Shown piece by piece: positions 29,927 to 40,872 of a DNA stretch of 64,000 nucleotides. The notes beneath the pieces are model-generated. The model had not been told where the DNA came from. It did not search any database and was given only the letters and a program-made list of their open reading frames with translations. Within the stretch, counting starts at the first letter, position 1. Every line of letters begins with the position of its first letter. Both the position numbers and the translations under genes were made by a program. The DNA is from Tethya wilhelma (lineage: Eukaryota; Porifera; Demospongiae; Tethyida; Tethyidae): the NCBI GenBank assembly GCA_964030475.1, contig CAXIPT010000008.1, positions 1,305,634 through 1,369,633 on the forward strand. Reading direction: 5' to 3'.

Positions 29927-32677
29927 ATGGTCACATTCAGGCACTGTTTCTCTCACTTAAACCTACTGTTGGTGCTCTTCTTTGTGACGATTTGTCAAAT
30001 CCCCAGTGTCACTTGCAACACTTACTACATCCTCACTGCATCAGCTAATGATTGCCCACAACCTTACACTTGGGAACAATGCACCACTCTTGAGGGATTT
30101 GCAAGCACTGTCCAAACGACATCAACTGATGTCCTGTTGATCCTGGAGCCCGGCACACACACCCTCAATACCAGAATCCATCTCACTCAGATTCGGAATT
30201 TCACCATGGTCCCGTCCATAGCTGGCACCAAGCCGACGATCCCTTGTAGCACGAGATCTAACTCTCTCACTCAAGATATCGAGGTGTATGGAGTCTCCTC
30301 GCATATTCAGATTCAGGGAGTAGCTTTCGAAGGATGTTTGACGACCTTTGGTACCACTTTATATAGGACTAGTGGTAACAGTGTTCTCATTAGCGACGTC
30401 TCCTTCTCCTTAGAAAGTGAATTGACCGTACGAAACATATTAGAGAGCGTTCAACTGTTACGAGTCAATTTTACCGACTGTACTCTCAGTCATATAAGCA
30501 CTTTCATAAACTCAACTCGCATACGAATGGAACAACTGGTGATCACTAGAACAAGTGGAATACAGACGAGTGGTGCTGCCGAAATATCACTAACTGATTC
30601 CGTTGTCCGAGATCTCACTGATAGTCCTTTTCTTCTTATTGACTCGCCAAACGTTAGTGTCGCACGATGTCACTTCTTGAACAATGACATCACTGCCAAT
30701 AGATACATAGGAGGTGGGTTGAACATACAGAATGTGGAAGGAATCATCAGTGAGAGTGTGTTTCACAACAATAGAGCTCTGAGTGGCTCGGCCATCTCTG
30801 CTAGAATTGGCACAAACCTGACCATAGACCACTGTAACTTTACTTCGAATGGAGCAACTCAATACGGTGCCATAGAAATGGGCAGCAATAATCTCACTGT
30901 GACAAACTGTATATTCGATTCAAACACAGCTCTTTATGGTGCCGGAATAGCAGCCATTGGTTCGAACATGTTGTACGTCAGCAACTGTTCCTTTCACGGA
31001 AACAACAAACAAGCCATATTCACTCGATTGGTACCCCACAATAACGTACAGGTTGAGAGGAGCAACTTCACTCTCAATGTTGGCGGGGGCGTGTATGGTG
31101 GAGGAGCCATAGCCACCGATAGGACACCTACGCTGTTTGTGTTCCAGTCTCTGTTTGTCTCCAACACGGCAAGCCTCAAGAAGGGTGGTGCCATTAATGT
31201 GGCTGATGGTGGTGTGCTCACGCTGGTAGGCTGCAATTTTATCGCCAATTCCGCGTCCCTCAAAGGTGGTGCTGTGTATGTTACTGGATCGTTGATAGCT
31301 GTCGTGAACAGATTCACCAACAATCGTGCGCTGGATGATGGAGGAGCTGTGAGCGTTAAGTCTTACGTTGGTAGTGTTAACATGAGCTACTGCAATCTGA
31401 CCGACAATGCTTCTCAGAATGGCAAAGGTGGCGCTCTGCATGTTGATTCTCAGCACCTCAATGTCAATATAGATCATAGCTTCTTTGTCAGAAACACTGC
31501 AACTGGTGAAGTTGGATCTGGAGGGGTGATATATCTAGTGGGAGAATTCACCAACATTTCACTGATGGATTCTACATTTGACAGCAACTCTGCTTCCTCC
31601 TGTGGAGTTGTTGGCATTGGTGATGTCCAGCCTCATCGTCAAGTTGAAATCATCAGGACCACGTTCACCTCCAATAGAGCCACAGGCCAAGGCAACACTG
31701 ATGGAGGTGGAGTGTTGTGTGTCAGTGTTGCTTCTATCTCACTAACAGATTGCACTGTCAACAACAACTCTGCTGCTCAACATGGCGGGGTGCTGTACGT
31801 TGACAACAGTAACATCAGAATGGACCGCTGCTCCTTTATCAATAATGCTGCTGGCCAAAATGGAGGAGTTGCTTACACCAATACCAATCCAGCCACCTAC
31901 TCTGTGAGGTTGAGTATCTTCTCAGACAACTCAGCTGGTGGTGACGGCGGTGCAATCTATCTGGGAATCGTTCGTAGTCGAGTGATTGTAGAGAGAAGCA
32001 GCTTTGGCTCCAACAGTGCTGGCAGCAGAGGAGGAATGGTTGCCATCAATGGAAGCCAGTTGGTCATAGACAACCAGACGAACATCTTTGACAATGCCGC
32101 TCCTTTGGGACCAGCCATCAGTGCTTGTAACAGCGAAGTAGATTCATCGAGTGAACTAGTACACACTGGAAGTGGTGGCATTTGCCAGTACTACACAGCT
32201 GATATCAACAGCTTCAACATCTCTGAGCTTATCCTCGAAGAATTGAGCACTACAACTGTCGCTGAAACCATGACCACATCTCCTATAACCACAGTCAGTA
32301 CTGAACAGCTGACCACTCAAGAAACAACACAGGTGTCTATAAATAACGATACAACTACTAGATCATCACGAACAACTACGAGAGAAACGCAAGAAACACC
32401 TGAAAACACCCACCCAAGTCCTCCGACCCGACCACACGATAGGACAACTACCCCTCCGATTGGAACAGTTAATGTCCCCGATGGTGAACCAAGCACCGAC
32501 TATGGCAAGACGGCTTTGGCTGTAGCCATTGTATCACTTGTTCTCACTCTCTGTCTCTTTGTCCTGGTGGGAGGATACCTCACTCTGAAGGTTATAGTAG
32601 TGGTGGGCAGGCGTCATGCTGGTGGCTTAAGGAGGGATAGTGACAGTACTGAGCTGCTAATGGAAGACAAAACTTAA
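29927..32677 (+). CDS. Type I membrane protein with Pmp-like beta-helix repeats
   Basis: Single coding exon of 916 residues from the ATG at 29927. Residues 1-32 are a signal peptide (LLLVLFFVTICQIPSVTC). The ectodomain is a parallel beta-helix built of repeats with FxxNxA (FTSNRA, FDSNTA, FVSNTA, FINNAA, FGSNSA) and GGA-(I/V/L) (GGAI, GGAV, GGAL, GGVL), the signature pair of chlamydial polymorphic membrane proteins. A Thr/Ser stalk (about 780-860) leads to one membrane helix (LAVAIVSLVLTLCLFVLVGGY) and a short basic cytoplasmic tail ending ELLMEDKT. Rich in N-x-S/T sites. It probably binds at the cell surface; ligand unknown. The repeat type is common in bacteria, but this copy has eukaryotic signal, stalk and anchor. 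Confidence 0.8.
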   Translation: MVTFRHCFSHLNLLLVLFFVTICQIPSVTCNTYYILTASANDCPQPYTWEQCTTLEGFASTVQTTSTDVLLILEPGTHTLNTRIHLTQIRNFTMVPSIAGTKPTIPCSTRSNSLTQDIEVYGVSSHIQIQGVAFEGCLTTFGTTLYRTSGNSVLISDVSFSLESELTVRNILESVQLLRVNFTDCTLSHISTFINSTRIRMEQLVITRTSGIQTSGAAEISLTDSVVRDLTDSPFLLIDSPNVSVARCHFLNNDITANRYIGGGLNIQNVEGIISESVFHNNRALSGSAISARIGTNLTIDHCNFTSNGATQYGAIEMGSNNLTVTNCIFDSNTALYGAGIAAIGSNMLYVSNCSFHGNNKQAIFTRLVPHNNVQVERSNFTLNVGGGVYGGGAIATDRTPTLFVFQSLFVSNTASLKKGGAINVADGGVLTLVGCNFIANSASLKGGAVYVTGSLIAVVNRFTNNRALDDGGAVSVKSYVGSVNMSYCNLTDNASQNGKGGALHVDSQHLNVNIDHSFFVRNTATGEVGSGGVIYLVGEFTNISLMDSTFDSNSASSCGVVGIGDVQPHRQVEIIRTTFTSNRATGQGNTDGGGVLCVSVASISLTDCTVNNNSAAQHGGVLYVDNSNIRMDRCSFINNAAGQNGGVAYTNTNPATYSVRLSIFSDNSAGGDGGAIYLGIVRSRVIVERSSFGSNSAGSRGGMVAINGSQLVIDNQTNIFDNAAPLGPAISACNSEVDSSSELVHTGSGGICQYYTADINSFNISELILEELSTTTVAETMTTSPITTVSTEQLTTQETTQVSINNDTTTRSSRTTTRETQETPENTHPSPPTRPHDRTTTPPIGTVNVPDGEPSTDYGKTALAVAIVSLVLTLCLFVLVGGYLTLKVIVVVGRRHAGGLRRDSDSTELLMEDKT

Positions 32678-32918
32678 TGTTTAGTACAAAACAGCTTACA
32701 ATCATACCAGATGTAATTAAGTAGTGCTGTCCCTGCAAAAGATGTTGTTTTTTTAAATTTAATATTAATATTATAATTATAACCAGATATTCCAATTAAA
32801 ATCCTATAATATTATTATATACAGTATTTGATAAGGTGGTGCCATGGCTGCTCATGTGCAGTGTGCTCATTGATCTGGTTGTGTGTACATTACATAAAGG
32901 AGAACAATGCATAGTACA

Positions 32919-35359
32919 TTAGGACAGTCTTTGTTTCTTAGTGGCTGGTTGGTTGTACTGAGGAGGAGGACGCTTGAGACCCTTCATCTTTCTTGTTTGA
33001 AGCTTACTGAAGTCTTGTCTCTGCATGTGCACTCGACCTAGCTTGGTACCAAAGGCATCTCTTGATACATTCTTGACTTTCTTTGGCTAAAAGTGTGTGC
33101 ATAATAATACGGCATGTGTGCTTATGAGCATACAGCTAAACATGACTGTGTGAAATCATATCATACCTTCACTGCCTTTGGTTTCTTGCAAGCTGTTCTA
33201 TAGAGATCGTCTGATGCTAAGTGAGTTCTCTTCATGACTAGGTCCAGAGATGGCCCCACCTCCTCCAGCTCAACACGAGGGGTACGGGTGCCTGACTTCT
33301 TGAGTTGAATCCTGTGGAGACAAACAGGCAACACAAACAAGAGGGATAATAAACAGTCTTCCTTCTACTTTGAACAGCTGAAGAAAATCATAATAATTAT
33401 AACAAACTAAGCAACTGATGAGTGTGAACATACTCACATGTACACTCTGATATAGACTGTTCCCTCTACTGCAGTGAAGCACATCACATGCTCCAAACCA
33501 GCCAACCTCACTTTGCTGACTTCTGAACCACGAAAAAAATCTACAAAAAAAGAAGAAAAAACCCAAACAAACAAAAACATTTCTTACATCCTGATATGCT
33601 GTCTTATACCGTATAGCGGGAAATTTCTGTGGGGTGCAAATTTTCGTTATTTTCGTGACTAACCCCCGAGTCACGAAATTTTCCCTCCCACGAAAATTTT
33701 TTCTGAGGTCAAAGGTCACGATACTCGCCACGCGCACGCTGTCAAAGACTTCAGTTCTCTGTCTCTTGCCCATCTTTTCAAGAAGTTTGCAGTCTAAATA
33801 GCTAGTATCTAGCTAGGATAGTATTCTACATGTATACCAAAGCAGATAAACTGCCACAAGACCTTCAACGCGCTGTAAGTTGGAGATACTTGAGTCACGA
33901 AAATTAAAACCACGAATATTTTCTTCTGAAGCACAGTCTAGGCTTTTCACGAAAATTTACACCCCCGAAAATTTCCCGCTATACGGTATAACATGCTCAC
34001 CTATGAATAGATTCTTTAGCTGGATGTATTCAGAGTCTGTTTCAAAGAGATCCCCACTGAATATCATACAAGGCTTGGCACCTAACACACTTCCTTCAAC
34101 CTAAGAGATGGTGTGTGTTTCTCTACAGGTACACTGTACTGTGTGAGCGTGTGCACTCCTTACCTTGAAGTCTTTCCTACTCCTGAAGCTCTCAATTCCT
34201 AGTTCAATCATGTCCAGTAGGTGATAATCATAAAGTCGACCTGAGGCAAACAATAATCATTTTACCATTATAAATAAACATGTTTCATAATGCTTGAACC
34301 CTTCAAAACATCTTTAGGAGTTTTATTGTTATTGTTTGTGTATAGTATAGGCTTGAGAAGTCACTAAGAAAATTAGGCATGAATGGTTTATATGCACTTA
34401 AATAGAGAATTTAAGGAAATTCACACGAGGAAAAGGGAATATTTCTCCAGGCATGCATGCCACGCATGTTCTTCACATGATACATGAACTACGACAAGTT
34501 TCATTGTGGGCTTTCTGTGCAAAGTACATTGTGTAATTGATGTATACTCTACAAGTGTTTACCTATCACAATGTTGTGGGGCCTCTTTTTACTGTGAGAT
34601 CCAAACATAAACAGTGAAGCATCATTTTTCTGACTGAAAAATTCCTAAAGTCAAACAAAACACATGCACAGATGCTCTCATCAACATTAAGAGTGGAGTA
34701 CATTAACAATGTACAAAGATTCTACAAAAAAGCAATAACAGCTATAGTGATACTTACAATTGAAGTAATATCTTCAAACGGCCTAGTAGTGTTCTTTCTG
34801 CACAAAGGAAAGTAATTATGGTTAAGAGTATTCAGGCACACAATGTCATGTACTACATCCTACCTCCTAAACAAAACAGCACCAGGCTTCTTTAGAGCAT
34901 ACTGCAGTAATAGAGAATGATACACTCACTATGTAACAAAAATATCAACAGTGACACATTAATCTCAGTAGCCAGACTGTCCACAAGTTTGGATATAGAT
35001 CAGACCCCTTTATTACCCTTTGATACCCACTGTGAAGTGTGAGGGGTCTGACTAGTTAGGATAGTGAGGCTATACTGTCGTGAACAATCATACCAAGTCC
35101 TTCAGTGCTTGTGTTACTGTCTCGCTGGTGTTTCCTCCGCGGATGAACATGGCTGTCTTGGTGTTCTCCACTAACTTTGGAGCTCTTTCATCTAGAGCTC
35201 TCTTCACTCGTTGATTCTTAGGTTTACTGCACATGAAAACAACAAGGATTTTTCAGTATGAATCCCCAAACACAATCATGAATAAACATGTGTGACTCCA
35301 GTGGAATACATTGGTGCTACTGATTACTCAATAACAAGCACTTACACGACTCTCTGCAT
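32919..35359 (-). CDS. RPF2: Ribosome production factor 2 homolog (Brix domain)
   Basis: RPF2 with RRS1 brings 5S RNP (5S rRNA, uL18, uL5) into pre-60S particles in the nucleolus. Complement of 35346..35359, 35094..35226, 34864..34901, 34758..34797, 34563..34644, 34164..34240, 34001..34100, 33438..33540, 33167..33311 and 32919..33086 gives 299 residues, close to the family length. Diagnostic stretches: VVKPKNQRVKRALDERAPKL, KNTTRPFEDITSIEFFSQKN, LFMFGSHSKKRPHNIVIGRL, LDMIELGIESF, GTRTPRVELEEVGPSLDLV, RRTHLASDDLY-type KRTHLASDDLYRT, and KLQTRKMKGLKRP. The first coding exon is only 14 nt (MQRV plus two bases), forced by homology and a GTAAGT donor. Intron 33541..34000 holds a MITE. Divergent from the His-rich gene with 375 bp between starts. 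Confidence 0.95.
33607..33989. mobile_element. TACCGTATAGCGGG-ended MITE in an RPF2 intron
   Basis: Left end TACCGTATAGCGGGAAATTT; right end AAATTTCCCGCTATACGGTA, a perfect 20-bp inverted pair, flanked by TA. 383 bp with further internal CACGAAAATTTT arms. The longest and cleanest member of the family here. Confidence 0.9.
34968..35073. mobile_element. Degenerate hairpin element in an RPF2 intron
   Basis: TAGCC-AGACTGTCC and CAGACCCCTTT on the left pair imperfectly with AGGGGTCTGACTAG and ATAGTGAGGCTA on the right. It resembles the GACCC-containing hairpins at 15389 and 25814, with more decay. Confidence 0.4.
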
Positions 35360-35734
35360 CTTTCTTTTCTCTGCTCTATCTTTCCACTTTCACTGCCACG
35401 TGTACGTGTTCACTGTTGTGACGACCTTTGCCATTTCCCAATTGGGCATTGGGTGGGGCTAGATTATTGTTTGTCAACAATCACGAGACAGACTCGCATT
35501 GAGCAGAAACTTACATGAGCTGGAAGAGCTAGAGAGACGCCAAGTAATTTCTTAAGAGATTTGATTAAATCAGTAAGTTCTAGATGTAGAAACTGGGCTT
35601 TTTACACAAATTTAGCGTTTTTTGTGCAAAAATTGTTCATCTGCAAATTCTTGTGGTTTGTTATTGCGGTCATATTGGTAATCAAGAATATTCCTTTTGC
35701 TCATGTCCGATCTTGTTGCAGTATTCCTTCCACC

Positions 35735-37666
35735 ATGCCTCGAAGAGGTGGTAGAAGGGCAGGAGGACACAGACATCGTGCTGGTCATAGACACCACCAT
35801 CATCATGGTATTGCTCATCATCGGCGCCACCACCATCACCATCACCATGGTGTTGGTCACCATCACCATGGCATTGGTCACCGCCATGGCTGTAAGTGAT
35901 TATTAGTGACTATTATATATATATATATACCACATTGGCTTTAACCTCAGGTGGTAATGATGCATAAATGTAATTTTGACTACTTACTCTACACAGCTCT
36001 TTGCTTGTAGCCTTCTTTCCAGTCTCCCTCTCCCCAAGTGCTCTTCTCTTTCTCTCGTCCTGAGGAGGGAGCCTGGGGATGAGGCTACATTGCTTGCTTC
36101 AGTATGACATTAATTTTAGTGATAGGTTATTATGCATCCATGCACCTAAAAGAATAGTTTACATATTTGGGTGTCACTGATCATGTGATCATAGATGGTA
36201 ATATAAACTGCTATTGGATATGAAACATACCCGTAATTTCTCAAATGTAAATTGACCTTGACAGCAAATGAACATTTATAAAACAGCAGACGTAGCTAAA
36301 TTTTTGAAAGCCTGCCATTTGTAAATAAAAGAACAAGACCAGGATTTATATTTCTGCTAGTTACCCAAACAAACATACTACCACTAAGCCCAAGCTGTAG
36401 CCTCGATACTCTCTTCCATAGAATGAGACAAACACAACCAGGACATATCTTCACTCTCAATCATAAGCAAAGTCTGAGCTTTTTGCTTGTACTTACTTTT
36501 ACAAAGGAGCACACAATTTATCATTGTTAGACACTTCTATTTACAGTAAATAATAAAATAACAAGCATCGGTGATGTGTTCAAAATTCTCATCATAAGAC
36601 AAACACAATATCATGTGTCAGGACGTTTTAACGCACAGTGCTAACAAACTGGCTCTTAAACCATGATGAAAAAATAGCAATAAAGCTACTACCACAATTT
36701 ATGCTGATTGCCTGAGTTCTTCTAGTTAGTAACAATATGATGTGGTGGGCATGCAATTTCTTCTTCTTTTCCATAAATGACTCCAGTTGTAAACTCTAGA
36801 GTGATAGCTAGCGCATGTACAAGCCGACAAAAAAATTAGATGGCAATAAACGTGCGTGGATTGGCATTACTAATTTTCGTAATCTCTCCGCGGATCATCC
36901 CTGTTTCATTTCCAATAGCAGTTTATATTGTCTACAATGTGTTGGTAATTAATTACCTTATTATGTATTGTGACATTGTGTGTGTTGTGTGTGTGTGTGT
37001 GCATGTTTGTGAGCTAGTGTAAACCAGCAGTACCTACTCTATTCTCCTCCTCTCAGTGTTTGGCAGACGTCCTCTGTTTCGATTTGGTCGGAGGAGAAGA
37101 CGAGTGGGTGGGGCTGGAATTGTCCTTGGTGCTGCAATAGCTACTGCAGGTGAGTGAGGATTATTATATGTGGCTCACTTTGTGCATGGCTGCCATTGAC
37201 TGGCTAGGTGATCATGTCAGAGTGTATGGTTTCNCTGCTGCCTATCCTGCCAATCCGACAGCCTATCCTGCTAACCCTACAGCCCCTCCACCATATCCTG
37301 GCGCTCCTCCCCCACAAGGTGGAGCTGATATTGGCTTTGTTGTGGATGGACAAAATGCAGCGTACCCTCCACCGACACAGGTATATAGCCTATTTTACAT
37401 AAACAGTATCATATTATATATGTGTGCATGTGACTTTATTTCTATGTAGGGTGCAGCACCTGCTGGCCAACCTCAGGTACAAAATATTATAGTAATTGTT
37501 GAGGAAGCAATATTGATCACCCTTTACCTTTTTTGTTCCTCAGCCGCCCTATGACCCCAACGCTCCCCCTCCCCCTGCTGGGACTGAGGGGGCACAACAA
37601 CAACCCTCTCAAGAAGAGGAGGATCCGGAACCCCTCTGTTGTACCATACCTTGTACTATACTGTAG
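35735..37666 (+). CDS. His-rich / Pro-rich small protein of unknown function
   Basis: Exons 35735..35891, 37057..37149, 37208..37380, 37450..37476 (27 nt) and 37544..37666 give 190 residues, starting in a strong CACC-ATG context. Residues 11-50 are a His/Arg/Gly tract (runs of five and seven His), a likely metal-binding stretch. Next comes a basic segment and a short Ala/Gly/Val patch (GAGIVLGAAIATAG). The second half is Pro-rich with PPPY and PPYD, candidate WW-domain ligands, and repeats AYPANPT twice. The end is acidic and then CCTIPCTIL, with clustered cysteines that could be palmitoylated. An undetermined base (N) lies at 37234 within exon 3. No family recognised. Confidence 0.7.
36009..36094. 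mobile_element. GTAGCCTC-type hairpin element
   Basis: Left arm GTAGCCTTCTTTCCAGTCTCCCTC pairs imperfectly with right arm GGAGGGAGCCTGGGGATGAGGCTAC. Related to the hairpin at 6218..6325. It lies in intron 1 of the His-rich gene (35892..37056), which is otherwise featureless apart from a GT-rich stretch near 36980. Confidence 0.5.
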
Positions 37667-37958
37667 ACACCCAGGACACAGTGGGACTAATTCTAATTAA
37701 AGCACACTATATCAATCACAAATACTCTATTTTAGAACCATAGAACTGTATACTGTTCGATAGCTATAGAGTTTGTTGTCATACATAATTTTGGAAATTA
37801 ATCTCTTATTTTGGAAAAATTATTTTTGATATTAATAATTAATTGGTCATAAGTCATACATAATGCATGAGGAGATTGAACATAACCACCTGTAATATCT
37901 GTGCAGTAGGTTGTGCACAAAATATGATGTACAGTTATGATGAATATACAAACAACTA

Positions 37959-37989
<31 letters not shown>

Positions 37990-38273
37990 CACAAATCATT
38001 GTAGCGCCATATGAAGAGCTATATTTGTAGAGAATAATCAAACAATTACAAAAAATGATACAATATTCGTGAAGATTATGGCCTTGAAAATATGTACCAT
38101 CCAGTACAAAAAAAGGTATGTAACAAAAAATGACAATACAATACAAAAAGTACGTTGCAGTCCAGTGAAAATGTAGTATTATGGTAATAAGAGAGGCATC
38201 AATCACAGAATATGAAAAGGCTGTTGTAAGAGTTGCAGAACAAAAGTAGACTGCTAGTAGAGGGTTGAGAACA
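37667..38273. other. Spacer between the His-rich gene and the TULP4 3' end
   Basis: Convergent 3' ends; AT-rich, with an (ACAT)n run at 37960..37991. No gene seen. Confidence 0.5.
37960..37991. repeat. (ACAT)n tetranucleotide microsatellite
   Basis: About eight perfect CATA/ACAT units in the spacer. Confidence 0.85.
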
Positions 38274-40828
38274 CTATACCAAATTAGCGAGGGCAGTGGC
38301 AAAGGCTTGGATGGGGGAGAAGGGAGCTTGGAAGTCAAGAATAAAACAACCGTTGTCGATTCTACCAAACTGTAACACCTGAAGAGGAGAGAGAGAGAAA
38401 AAACAGAAAGATTAAAACATTTCAGCTGCAGTCACAGTGGTGTGGTGTGTTGGAGTATTCATAAGCCACAGCTAGTAATTCTACAATCATGTATTGTTGA
38501 GGTTTATATACCATCTACAAATGTGAGAGAGCCCTGTTGGGTTGCCTTGACAACTGTACATGCAGACACCTGGTGTAACTGACACCCAGTGTGGTAAGCA
38601 GGGCTGAGTAAGTTAGCCATTGAATGTGGCCAAGATGGATGAGTACAATCACCCTTGTATAGTACTAAAATATGGGATTACACAGAACAAACTGCACAGC
38701 TAGCACAAACATAAGCTAACAGGATTTGTACACATGATGTAGGTGAACATAACAGGCCACTTTCTTACATACAGTATGCACCAAAGGTAAATTTTGTTCA
38801 AAATAATATTTTCTCAGAGTGTGTGACAAAAAGGATAAAGTGCCAGGATGTGAGTGACACTATGGAAGGAAATGGACTCTTTGTGATGCAAAGGACCCAG
38901 TCACTACATCAACTGATGTGACAGGAAATTCATGATCCACTTTACAACAACAACCACTTCTCCTAGTGATAGCCATATTCATAGTACCCCTCCTAAAACG
39001 CAATTGGATTTGTCTATACAAATACAAGCTCAGTGTATACAGTCCAGTTTAACTAAATACATGACTGTCTGCTTTGTGTATGAAACACTAGGCATTGGGG
39101 AATGGCTACCACTGCACACAGATGCACCCTTCTGGGACAATAGCAATAACATCAGCTGGACCAGTTGGAGAGCTCTCAATAGGCTTTGTGTGAGTCAGTA
39201 CAAGGGTGTCCTGTTACAGGCTGTGAACAGCTAACACAATGGGGTCTCTCTTAGCTGCTACTCAAGCTGAGGTGACAATTGGTCAAAGGACTAAAGAAGA
39301 AAACGCTTGAAAGATTTTGGCATAGGGTGTCTCTCTGTCTGTTGTTCCCTATTGTAACTGACAATGACTGTATATACACAAGAAGCTGTTCCTATTAGTA
39401 ATATTATTTCAAGGACTTTAGTACCACAAAAAACAATACATGAAACATGTATTATTCCAATAGTTAGCTGGCTCCATTCACTAAGACAAACACCTTGCAG
39501 GGCAGCACAAAAACAAGTTGTAACAGGTGACTTTGGTAGCCACATAAAAGGGCCACCAGTTATTGATTGGGTAGAGAATGGCCTAATTCTATTTACCTGT
39601 CTGTCTCTCTTTAACAGTACTCCCACAAGGACAGGGATCATCAGAGCTCACAAAAGATTCATCAAAGGAACTAGTGGTCTAGCCACTAAATAGTCATTTA
39701 TCTCTCTAATCTTAATAGGCTTCCATCAGCATCCATGACAAACAGGACCCACTCAACCCTTAGCTGCTGTTCTCCTGGACCAGCACATTTTACCAAAATG
39801 CACCTCTCATTTGATGGGGTCACCCTGTGGTGAGGGTCAAGTTGCCCCCACACACACCTTACTCCAGGTTTGTTAAAAGCCACCTACAACCAACTAATAG
39901 GCCAACATGAAGTCACCTCTAAAGAATGGGAGAGATTCTTAAAAGTGCACCATGCACCATTCACTACCTACCAACATGAAGGCAGTAAGACTAGGGTGCA
40001 ATTATTCCTAAGGAACCAAGCTAACTTTCCCACAAGCAAAGTTAGCTACCCAACTAGCCTTGCCATTGAGCATTGTGGAGTGGTACAGTCCCTCTCTCTA
40101 GCTGTCAACAGCAGCTGGATGCCAAGCCAAGTGTAAGAGGAGGGGAGACTGCTCAATGTAAGGGAGTGTTTGGAGGGTCACCATATTGTGTGTACGTGAC
40201 AGTGTGTGAGGGTACGAGTGCTGAGTGTGGGGTGACTAATGTGGAGTTAAACAGACTTGGCAATGTTTGTTAAACTGAGAACACCATCACACACGCTACA
40301 AACACACACAATGTCACATTGCCTTTGTTAGAGTTGCACTACATCAGTTATTACAAATAGGCGATGCTAATACATATAGGCATATAGTGTTAGTCTGGGA
40401 CCCATTGGAATGTTAGTGCATGAAACTCAATACCAACATCTAGTTCGACCAAAAAATTCCAAACATTCACCAAATTGATTTGGGTTAAGTATCTCGTCAT
40501 TGTAACTCTAAATGCATTGCTGCACAGCAAAGGTCCCAGATGGCTTGACAATTCCCAACTTGACCCAGGCAATCTAATTAAACAACGTCACCAGTAATAT
40601 TCAAACAGATCAGCAATTGAAAGGAAAGGGTACTGACTCCCTGTGTGAAAGGTCACAGGGTTCAAGTCATGAGATCTCTCACTTGATAGCATTGAACAAT
40701 ACCCTAACTAGTACAGAGTAGACATTTTTGTTCCTTGTACAATGAAACATGTCAAATTAGTATACATACCCTTTGGACACTGAGGACACACAACAAAGGG
40801 TTAATAAATGGGAATGCTCACATGTACT

Positions 40829-40872
<44 letters not shown>

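Noticed and set aside
30920..31477. 185-codon open frame on the minus strand
   Set aside because: It lies entirely antisense to the Pmp-like repeats; the repeated codons of that gene keep the opposite frame open.
38932..39693. Open frames of 90-116 codons in the TULP4 last intron
   Set aside because: No domain, no start context, mixed strands and strong CpG loss; best explained as chance frames in intron DNA.
40640..40690. B-box-like GGGTTCAAGTC, possible tRNA gene
   Set aside because: No A box at the right distance and no T-stem or acceptor-stem pairing.
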